A stretch of DNA of 44,058 nt. Origin: Ophiothrix spiculata. Taxonomy: Eukaryota > Echinodermata > Ophiuroidea > Amphilepidida > Ophiotrichidae. The stretch lies in assembly GCA_000969725.1 (NCBI GenBank), contig JXSR01S068402.1, one strand, 5' to 3'. The notes beneath the pieces were generated by a model. It ran no database searches. It saw only the letters and a list, made by a program, of their open reading frames with translations, and had not been told where the DNA came from. Within the stretch, counting starts at the first letter, position 1. The number at the start of each line of letters is the position of its first letter. The translations under genes and the position numbers were made by a program. Of the stretch, positions 21,601-33,600 are shown one piece after another.

Positions 21601-24600
21601 CAATCCGAACCACTTGACGGTAAGGTCAACTTTAATTATGCCCTCCTTTTCTGTATGTGTCATCTAAAATTTATCGCTATTGTTTTTTCCCTTTACTTTT
21701 ATTTATCTGTAATTTAATTTATTTTTTATATATAATTTAATCTATATAATTCTTCTTTCCAAACAGTGGATAACCCCCTAATGTTTGCCTTAAGTGGAAA
21801 ACCAAGGCTTACAATTCAATCTAAATCATTTCAAGCAGTGGATAACCCCCGGAATGTTTGCATTAAATGGACCTTAAAATGGAAAACCAAGCCTACTCTC
21901 GGAAATGGATTCTTCCGAGAAAAATATTTTACTACAATAATTATAATAATATGCAGGAGGGCAACTGTTTGCCCAAATAATAATCTCTCATATTCTATTC
22001 CATATCAGTATATGTTTACCACTAATAAATTCCGGCGTCTTGTTTCTTTTCTTTTCTTTTTTATATGTTTCTCGATATACAGTTCCCATGCTATACAGGG
22101 TGTTCCAATAAAAATGCATCACTTTTGTTTCAGATCATATGTCAGAAACTTTTTTTAGAATAATATTTAATATAGTTTACATTTTCATTGGTGAAAGTTT
22201 GAGCAAAATCCGTTGAGCCGTTCTTGAGAAAACTAGAATTTTGTAAAAAGACTCAAACTTATCCCATTCCAATGGGGTTTACACATGACTCATGTTTATC
22301 ATGTTGATAAAGCACATCATTGGTTGCTATCGATCAATTCATTTTAAACTTGTAAAACAGACCCTAAAAGATCACAAAATATGGCATAGACACTATAAAA
22401 AGTAGAAAAAAACGAGTTGATGTTTTTCAAGAAAACTCAACCAAGGCAGAGATTTCCTTTAATGGAAAGTTTGTTTTAGAAATCTTTTGTATCTTTTAAG
22501 TTTCAAGCTTTTTTTCATAAAAAGAAAATCTTTATGACTGTGTCTCCCTTTACAAGTGTTTAAAAAATATAACATTGTCAACATATTCAAATCCAAATAT
22601 CAAAACAGTTATTCACTTCCTTGTAAAAGTGGTAAGTCTGAGTCCATGATAGCGCACGTTGAAAAAAAATTGGTATAGTTTTAAGTAAATTTTAAGCAAC
22701 TCTGCCTTTCACAGTCAGTTTCCAGGCACCTTTGTGTTCTTATCATTATTTTCCTGGTCCAATGCGATGTTCTAAATCCCTGACGATCAGTACCGGATTT
22801 ATAATTGGGCCCGGTGGGCCCTGGCCCAGGGCCCTGGGCCAAGAGGTCAAGGGGGCCCTTGAGCATGAGAGCAAAACAAAAAAAATAAAAATAAAATAAA
22901 AAAAGGGGGAAAAAAAGGAAGAAAGAAAAGGAATAGGATGTAAATGGAAGAAAAAAATGAATATTCAAGGTGGGATTCCCCCCCCCCCCCCCGACTCGTG
23001 GGGGCGGGGGGTGGAAGTCACTTAAAAATCATTGGTATGGGTGTGCATGGGGCCCTCAGTTTAGGCCTGGCCCAGGGCCCTTAGAAAGGTAAATCCGGCA
23101 CTGCTGACGATGAAGGGAATCGAATGTGATGAGACAAGCTTTCAAGTTTCTTTCAGGTTTATTCAAATTCTTAATTTTCTGTTGTTGTTGTTCTTGCTAT
23201 TGTTGTTGTTCTCGTTGTTTTGTAGTTGTTTTCATGAAAAGGTGTTTATCCATGAATAAAATGATGTTTCCATTTAGAGTAGGCCTATTACTGTGGGGAC
23301 ATGGTCGTGTCAGATCCATGATAGGTGCAAATATGAGTTACTGTGGCAAACCCCATTGGAATAGGATAAAATTGAGTTGTCTTACAAAATTCTACTTTTC
23401 TCAAGAACGGCTCGACAGATTTTGCTCAAACGTTCACCGATAAAAGACTAAACTATACTTAATATTATTCCGTAAAAAGTTTTAATTTTTGTTCATTTGT
23501 TTCTGAGATATGATTAAAAACAAAAGTGATGCATTTTTATTGGGACACCCTAATTTTCCATTGCTTATTTAATTGAACAAACACTATACTATGGGGCATT
23601 ATAATTATATATATATATATCATTTTAATATGTTACACTATTTAAAATATAATGAATTATCCGGGTGAGGCGGGTGGGAATTTTTTGGATCTTCACTCCG
23701 ATACGATCGGCAATTGAATGTTTGCGTTTCCGGACCAATTACTATTCTGATTGCCAATTACTCGTTGTGAATGAAAGCTACATAGCAACCAATGCTACGG
23801 TTCTGCTTTTACATAATTTATGTAGGAGTTATAGTCTCATTGAAATGTTAAACGTGTTTACCACTATAAAAATCGTTCGTCTTAATTCAAGACTTGGATT
23901 GAGACTATTCCGTAGCAATGATATGAGAATCAATATTAATTGTATGGCAAAAACCTGTTTATTTCGCGAGCTCATAAATTGGATTACCATACCATCCAGT
24001 CACATTTCTAATAATCATGGAAAATTTAAATTAGACATCTCTTTCCAATATTTTTTAAAAACATATATTTCAAACGTTTAAAAAAAAGAAAAACTGTGAA
24101 AATGGACTTACAGCTATACTGTTCCTTGAGCATTGTTGAGTATAACATGACGGGGTATTTTATTTTCCCTGATTTCAGTCACAGAATCTTCTTTAAAATG
24201 GCGATAACAATATTTTTAAAAGGTAAATATTATAACAACTTTTGGTCAAAATTCTCCATATTTTGTGTTGTTCGAATCATCCGATCTTATTAAAATCTCA
24301 CCAGTTTATAGTCAAGATACACATTATGGAAGTAAGTCACTCAATCGGGTTGGGTGACAAAGTGTGACATGAAAGGGAATTTTTTCTAAATGCTTTGTAA
24401 ACTTCTTAAACACAATTTTTAGTAAGTTTAATTCCTCTACTCTGAAATTTAAGATAGTTCATAAATATGATGTTTGTCAAGCTATGTCTTTTGACGACCC
24501 TTATCAGAAAGTGTGGATGTAACATTGACACCAAATCTTTACAAAAATACCTTCATTTTGAACTGTTTGAGGGGTTAATTTACTCTATTCTTTTATAAAT

Positions 24601-27600
24601 TATAGTCTATATTACAATATTATCATAAAAATATAATTGTTTTCAATTTCAACTTTGGAAAATGAAATTGGGACATGAAATTTACGTATTTTATGACATA
24701 CTATTCACTACGTAACATTATATTACCAAAAGTTCAAGTTTTAATAAATTTTGGCATCACTATTGATGTAACTCTCATTATGGTTCTTCATTTCATAAGG
24801 TACCTTGGTAACCGGCATAATTCACTAACTACTGTCCGTTTAAAAAGCACAATTTTGAAAATATTTGCATTTTTAATCAAAGTGTTTGGACGGTGTCAAT
24901 GTTACATCCACACTGGTCAAATGTCCAAATCCTGATTTGTTTTTACTCTTTGAAAGTGTAATGGTTTAATTTTAGAACTTCAAAACATATATCTAGTAAC
25001 AAAATGCCAGTTTTTGACAGTATGTGGCAACGAATTCAAGAATATAACACTGAATAGGTCTATTGTGTTTTTGGATGTAACATTGACACTGACGACAATG
25101 TTACATCCAATAATTCTATCACAAATAACTTTATCAACGTTGTCCACAGTCCTTGATATTATGTATTTCTCATTTGAAATACATTTAAACTTTTATATGT
25201 TAAAATATTCAAGACTTTGCAATACAGGATTATTATAAATTTCGACAAATTGAAATTAAATGGTGTCAATGTTACATCCACACAAATGTTTGACACCGTG
25301 AAAACAACATCCTATTGTTTGTACATGAAGCTATATCCAGGTGTTTTTTTTAATATGTTTATCAAAGTGGCTGTCAAGAACATTCTCACGGAAAATCATT
25401 TGTAAGGAAATCATATATGTGTATCAATTTTTTTTAAATCAAATCGGTAAAAATAGTGTGGATTTTAATTTAAACACCGTGGTTATTTTTTAAGAGCAAA
25501 TTTCATCATATTTCAAAAAATACGTATGCGTTTTAACTCATTTAAAAAATGATACTTAAATGAGTGTAAAGGCAAATTAAAATGCACTTTAGACACATTT
25601 TTTGTTTGATGAAAAGTAATTTGAAGCAATTTTAGTAGTTGTGTGGATGTAACATCAAAGTTGACACGGTCGTTACATCCAACAGACATTTGAAAACACA
25701 ATATAGAGGAAAATATGAGTTTAAAAATATGTTTCGCTGTTTTGCATGCTTGTTCCAATGTTTCTTAATTCATTTATAAGTGCAAAACCAAGATTCCAAT
25801 GTTATAGAAGGTATAAAGTTTGCCACTAAATCTATGTACTTTTGTGTCACACAATTTTCAGATAATTTTTGGTACTTTTTTCACGTACATGCCAAAAATA
25901 TTTAAGAAAATATTCTCAAAGGTATACAATTTTGGTATCAAATGAAAGCTATCTATGTGTACTTTAATATAAACAAAAATATTTTGAAAAAATGCCACCA
26001 ATAAAATCAAGCCACACTTTATATCTCCAGTATTTGGATATTTGGCTTGTCACCCAACCTGATGGAGTGACTCAATAACAAATTTTAACATTTTGAATGT
26101 AATTTTTCGTTAAAAGCGATTGACCGTAAAATTTAATGTAAAAAGTTGCCATAGTTACTGTTGCTATATTGGAAGTCTGTTTTATCATTTTTAATTCCTA
26201 TCTATATAGTATCTATATGCTACAATCTGGCAATCTCTGAACAAGATTGGATGATAGTAACCGCGTAAATTTATCAGATCACAAAAAATGCTTTAACTTT
26301 TTTGAAACAAACTGTTGACGCCATTTTAAGTATGTTTCTTTAAATGTGTATGTAAATGTATTACGTTCTGTTTTAATTTTTATACAATTTGGTTTTGAAC
26401 ATTCATAATGTAGTTGCTAAAATATTGCTCGATACCATATTCTACACTTTTAGCCTTCAGGGTAGTAGTGGAGGCAGATAAGATGTAGAAGTGCTATGCG
26501 CAATGTGTGCAGTTTTTAGGTTTTGAATTGCGGTTACATTCAATTACAATGTTTTAGCTGTGTAACTTTACATAAAATGAAACCATATGACATATTTGGT
26601 TAAACCTCTGTTATTTCACTTTTTGATAACCAAATACGTTTGTCATTTCTTGTACATGCATGGCTATAATAAGAATGAACTATAAAGTGAATTTGACCCA
26701 TTTACACGTTGTTTCATTATTTTCAGAGCAACATACTACACGATAAAAGTGCTAAAAGTGATACAGTTAGTAAGTATCAGTCAGTACTTACATCCTATGC
26801 AAATGAGCTCTTAATGAGCAATAATTTTATTTTTTAGTTCTGGCGATCAATATTAGAAGAACTTGGTTGCGATATTTTTTCTTGACGTGACCTGTCGGAT
26901 AGTTTGGATTTCGAACCTCTATACTGTAATCACAAGAGGTTTAACATGTTTAATGCAAATGAAAAAATGAAGATGTGGATAAAAATATTTAGAGGTTTTT
27001 AAATAGTCTATGTCTAAGTCTATGTTTGACTGTTGGGAATAAAATTTTTCATTCCATTACGTTTTTAACAAAATTGTCAATTTTAAGCTTTTGAAATCAT
27101 AAGGTCACAATTACTTAAAACCAGAACATTAATCACTTAACCATGTTAACCGAAAGGTAGACACATCTAATTACGTGTAGTTTGTTTTACCAAATTCAAA
27201 TATATATTGACCAAACCAAACTGCAAGATAACACATTGCAGATATCACATTATCAAATTTGAAAAATATATCTTTCCTGTAAGACTTTTAAAATCAGTAA
27301 ATAAATCGAGGGAAAATTCAGTACAATTAGACATACGTAAGGGACATGATGTCGGTCATCACATTATCCCGATAACACGTTGAACATCGTAAACGACAAG
27401 GCACACCTTTCGAAGGTCTGGGCTAAATATGACGTCATTGCCATACACGTGGAAAGCAGCTGGACTGGACATCGCACTGTGCATATTGTTTACACATGTC
27501 TGTTTACGGACCAGAGAAGCGATTGAATTGTACCGTTTTTATCATGTTTATCTAAAGAAATTCCTAAATCCCTTTGTAAAAGAAATTTATTGAAGAAAAA

Positions 27601-30600
27601 TCAATCTAATATGATGAAATAAAAGAATACTTTGTTTTCCAAGAAAAAAAAGGGGGGGGGCGGCAGGATTCGAACGTTGGACTTGCGTATCAAAATTCGT
27701 AGCCTGACCACTATACCACACAGCACGATAATAAATAAATGATGTTTTAACAATATATATGTAACATTGTTCGCTTAATTGTTCGCTTCCGGGGTTCCAG
27801 GTGTTCTGCGTAGGAATTTGATGTCTTATTTGACCTCTTGGGACCAAGCGTCACATTCTATTACGTGAAGCGTGCTTTACCCAGAACTACGGCAAACTTT
27901 TTTAGCAAACCTGTTAAAGAAGGGTTGTTGCTATCTTTTGACCAAATGGCTTAAATATATTAAGACCAGAACCGTAGAATTTTGGCAAAACGCAAAGACC
28001 AAATTTGACCTCACTCAGTGAAAAAACCACTGTAGAAATTACATAAATGTTCACATATATTTCACAAAATTTCAATCATTTTAGATTTTATGATGTTTTC
28101 ACAACATTTATTTATCTACACGGTTGCTCATATAGTTGGAATAAAAATATTTCTACCACTTTTTTATGTAAAGGTCAATTTATAATGAAAATATTTAGAA
28201 ACTTATGTTGCTTTTAGTCAAATTTGATAGGTAATCTTGTTGGGTGTAAAATTGAACTCCGAATGTGATTAATTTTCTCAAGTACTGGTAAGGGGGCAAC
28301 AACAAAAATGGGTCAAAAACGTGATTTTTAGGTCCAATTTGATTTAACCCCGCTTTGTCCAAGGTCACTTCTTTCCTCAAGTTGAGTGGTCATATGGAAT
28401 GGTTATCTGTAGTAGAGTGATAAGTAGGGGATTAAATGTCTTTGTCACGCTTGACTAAGCCAAGAGAATGATTGGAAACAAAGCACAAAATGATCCTTCA
28501 ACGCCCCTCAATTTACAAAAATAGGGTTTGGTGAACTTGGAATGGTTCCCGGCGGCTTATGACATCTTGATAAAAACATTCAACCAACTGCTTATTAATC
28601 TACTATAGATAGACATTCCATGTGATCACTCAACTTGAGTAGAAAGGTGACCTTGAACAAGGCGGGGTCAAATCAAATTGGACCTAAAAATCACGTTTTT
28701 GACCCAATTTTGCTGTTGCCCAGTACATGAGAAAATTGATCACATTCGGGGTTCCATTTCACACCCAACAAGATAACCTATCAAATCTGACCAAAAGCAA
28801 AATAAGTTTCCAGATATTTTCATCATAAATTGACATTACGTAAAAAAGTGGTAACAATATTTTTATTCCAACTATATGAGCAACCGTGTATATGCAACAT
28901 TGTTTTGAATTATGATCTATTTGGATGAGTTAATGGGTCTTTTTAATTTTGTGTCTCAAATTCATGAATATTCATGAGCATCGTCGAAACGACGGTCTGT
29001 GCCGATTTTCTATGCATAAAAAATAAACTAAGCCAGTCATGCACTGTGACCATAAGGCAAATATTTTAGTAGTGGGTCATGTGTCGTAAGTTGGGTTACC
29101 TTTTGGTAACATACAGGGAATGGGCAAAACCAGGAGTTTCCACTTTGAACTTCTATAACTTTAAAAACTATTCATATTAGGATAGGACAAGTATATATAT
29201 TCATAAAGGGTGAAAAGTAAGGAATCACCTTATGGTAGTTTCAATATACAGGGTGTCTAGAAAATATACAGGGTGTAAAATAACAAATATTTGAAAAATG
29301 ACATTTTTAGATGCCATTTTTGTAACTAAGAACATGCTTAATATTCTACATAGGTACATACATCACAACTACAATCAGTATCTTCCGGATAAACTTTTTT
29401 TTGTTTTTATTAATCATCCGATCGCTTTTTCTGGGTTTTTAAACTTTAAAAAATAATGACCCCAGATGACCCCTTAAAATATGTTTACCCTAAATTCGTC
29501 ATGCTGCATTGTCAACCCCCTCAAGGGGTATCCTTATGCTCAAGTTTTATGGAAATTCATGGAAGTATGTGGGAATAGTGACAAATTTTGCAACCACTTG
29601 TACCTATCTTGATCATAGTGGTTTTTTGACCCCAAATGACCCTAGATGACCTTCAATTCTATCTTTTTTCATGTCACATGTGTAACTTTATCCTGGTAAT
29701 TTTGTGTCCAAATCTTGTGAAAATCTATGCAAGTATGTGGGAATTGTGCTAAATTATGTGAATCACCGGCTCCGCATCCTGCGGCTCCGCATCCTGCACC
29801 GCTTTGATTAATTAACACATTAATTAATCCCAATTAAAAACCAAATTAGCTAAACACATACAGTTTTCATTTTATTAAAATATATTTATTCCTCTCTCAT
29901 ATGACATCAAATTTACTAATGTACAACATAAAATAAGGGAATTACGACATTAAAAACATAGTGCAGTAAGGGAATTTGTTACTGCACCGCTGTATTAGGC
30001 TACCTAGTATATAACACATGACCAGTGTTGAGTTTGACAAATTTTTTCCCTGTTTTTAATCACCTGTTCTTGGAGATTGTCGGGAGAGAAAGTAAGAAAT
30101 AAATTTGACAAGATATAGCCTATACAGTATAATCCGCACCAGATACCAGGACCCAGACCAAAAGGCAATTAAAGAATATAAACGCAAACAACAGGGAAAA
30201 AAGGCAGGTCCAAAAGTTAAGACAAAGACAACTGGGCTGAGTAACAAGCCGAAGCAAACCAGATTTAACCAGCAGCTCCCTTCTTAAAAACTCGACAAAA
30301 CTCGTTTGTTCACAAACTCAGTTCCGTGCATGATAAACACGGACCATACCGATGTTTTTGGGGTTGTTTAAGCAACCTCAACGAATTTGGGGACAAAATA
30401 ATTTGATGTAAAAATACCTTTTGAGCAAAATTGAGATTTACACTGGTTTCAATGCGATCTAAAAATTAGCACTATAGATGTCATGTCCTATCCCCCGGAT
30501 TTATTCAAAATTATGATTCATTTTTAGTAGCCTGGCGATATTTTTAACCACCATGATGCTACTTCAATTACAGGTCACTGTGGTAAAAGCAATTCGAGCC

Positions 30601-33600
30601 TTACTTTTTATCATCATAGCGTCGATAAAAACAAACCAAGAGCCAATAGTTTCATTGAAGCCGCCAACAAACTGAATCCGGAAGAGTCAGAAGAAAGAGT
30701 CCCAGTTATTTTGGTACCAGACGATGACGAAACAAACAATGAAACTACAAAAGACATTGAACTTGATGACAACGGCGAAGGATTGGATGAAGGAACTCTT
30801 GATAACAGTTCCGTCAGAGAACTTCCCGGATCGGATGCAGATGACGAGGAGGAGGAGGCCGAGGATGATGATACCGGGTCGAATAAGAAGGGCAATACAG
30901 GGGAAGAGAACTCAACCGAAAATGACATCGAACTGCATGGTGATCACTCTATAGATCCAGATGATGAAACTTCAATATATTATGGAACTGAAAATACTGG
31001 AGGTAAGGGTAAAATTTGAAGCCAGTTTGCATTTTATTCCATAATTTGCATATTTTATTTGGCGCGCATGCAGTTTTATCACTGATGAAATCTCCCGTTA
31101 TGTGAAAATGGGATGGGACAGAGTTTGTGGATGGTGGGGTGTGTGCTTCTGTTTTCTAATAATTTTGATAATNNNNNNNNNNNNNNNNNNNNNNNNNNNN
31201 NNNNNNNNNNNNNNNNNNNNNNNNNNNNNNNNNNNNNNNNNNNNNNNNNNNNNNNNNNNNNNNNNNNNNNNNNNNNNNNNNNNNNNNNNNNNNNNNNNNN
31301 NNNNNNNNNNNNNNNNNNNNNNNNNNNNNNNNNNNNNNNNNNNNNNNNNNNNNNNNNNNNNNNNNNNNNNNNNNNNNNNNNNNNNNNNNNNNNNNNNNNN
31401 NNNNNNNNNNNNNNNNNNNNNNNNNNNNNNNNNNNNNNNNNNNNNNNNNNNNNNNNNNNNNNNNNNNNNNNNNNNNNNNNNNNNNNNNNNNNNNNNNNNN
31501 NNNNNNNNNNNNNNNNNNNNNNNNNNNNNNNNNNNNNNNNNNNNNNNNNNNNNNNNNNNNNNNNNNNNNNNNNNNNNNNNNNNNNNNNNNNNNNNNNNNN
31601 NNNNNNNNNNNNNNNNNNNNNNNNNNNNNNNNNNNNNNNNNNNNNNNNNNNNNNNNNAACAATTATCTAACAATGTCTAAAAAAGTAAACTACAAGGTCA
31701 AATATGACACTATGATTAGGATATTGATATGGAAATGCTATTTTAGTGATGAAAAAGCATTTTCAGAAATTTGTATGCATTTATATTTTATAATTATGAT
31801 TAAACAGAAGGCAGCTATGGAGTTGGGATGTTCTTATTCTAGCGTATTCAATTGCTAATTATTCCATCTTCGTTAACTTCATACGTATCTTGAATCTTGA
31901 TTCATTACTTTACAAGATCTTGTAAGTTGTGCATCTTTCACGTTCGTGTGGGGTGTGGGTTTTGTGTTGTTTGCTTCTTGTCGTTTTTTGTTTGTTTGTT
32001 TGTATGTTAGTGTGTGGATGAGTGGAAGTGTTACCTTTTGAATACCTTTTGAATGTATTGTTTCTGTCGCTTGGAAGTTTGGAACTTTTAATAGGATTTT
32101 AGCGGCCAAAGAACAAAAATGGCAGGAAAAACGGGGTCCATCTAAACGGAAAATAGGTCAGGCAGGTTCCCATGGGCACTACCATAAGTCGGTGGGTAGC
32201 AACTGCAGGCCATGCGCCAATGACCCTCTTTTTATATCGCTAACCTGTATTCATTTTCTTATTTGTGTATATATAATATGGTGATTTAATACACATTTAT
32301 GAAATAAAAAAGGAAGGCACTAACTTAATTTTTGAGAAAAAATCATTTTAAAACAATATGTTTTACCACAAGATACCATTGATTTCTATTGTAAAATATA
32401 AAAAAAAAAAAGACAAAAATACTTATAATTAAACACCGGCTCTATTTTGTCTCTCTTTTTCACGTGTTTTCAAAGTAAGCACTGAGGAGTAAAGCATCGG
32501 TGAACATAAGAATGACGAACATGTAAATGATCGCGTTTAATTAAAGCGAACGATACAGTACGCCGGAAAGAACGCTAAACGCTCGAGATAAATACTTTGA
32601 GATTGTATCCAACTCCGCTGACAACTCAGTGCTGAGCCACCTAAAACAGTTACACTTCTATTAACTTTCAGAGAAAACGGAAAAGAACAAAGCCCCTGGA
32701 ATCGTCCTCAGAAGATGACGACTGGGAGGAATCATCAGATGTAAGTATATCTAAAGATTTCAGTTCTAAAATGTTTAATGTGACTTCCATATTTGGTTCA
32801 CAAATATCTTTTCAACCGGGTTTTTTTTCGTCTGATCTTTCCTGTACTTTTCAACCCCGTTATCATGGTTATATCTGATATGTTGTTAATATCGTAGTAA
32901 ACGTCTGATTAAGTTCGTCTAACCACGTTTACTGAAACATACATGTGTCAACTTGAAACATAACTTTCAAATCTTTCAATAATTAAAATATGGGCCATTG
33001 TTTGTATACTATATGTGTTTAAAAACAAGGAAAGGGAATAGGATTTAGCTTATACGGACCAACAAAAAACTGCAGTTAAGTTGTACATGTATAAAATTGT
33101 TTACAAAGAAATGTTATTATCAGGAGTTTCTTGTTTTAAGAAACATTATCTTATTCATACAAATTCAAATTGTAATAGAATCTTTAGTCCGCCGTTTCCA
33201 GATTCTACCTGCACTGGCGATGGACTAAAGATTGACTTGGCGTGTTCAAACGTTACAAAAATACGTTGGTAAGACATAAGTTAAGAGGGTGTCCTTAGGT
33301 AATTTTGTCTTATTAGGGTAGAAAAAGAAGACGTTGCACCGGGCACAGCCCTAAAAATCAAGATAACGGAAATTCATTTAAACGGACCTATTTAAAATGA
33401 CTGCAGTTTTAATGATGATATTTTAGTCATTAACCGTATTTACATTGATAAAAATGGGTATCCTTAGTACTACTAACTCAACTACTTAGTATATACAACT
33501 CTCTACTAACAGTCGAAACTGGGTAAAGTCAAGAGTTATAATCGCATTTGAATAAAGTCAATGAAAACTGTAAGCCCGATAAATTATTTCATCTTAACAG

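Noticed and set aside
22981..22992. Poly-C/poly-G runs here and near 15769, 36048 and 42571 as G-quadruplex signals
   Set aside because: Single homopolymer runs of uncertain length inside repeats; not enough separate G tracts to support a quadruplex.
23665..24081. 138-codon open frame in intron 3
   Set aside because: No recognisable motif, no phase-compatible splice sites, and composition like the AT-rich intron.
30614..30928. Ser-rich minus-strand frame
   Set aside because: It is the antisense of the acidic exon 5 (GAC/GAA codons read as Ser/Val in reverse).
31098..31680. Long open frames across the N run
   Set aside because: They exist only because unknown bases contain no stops.
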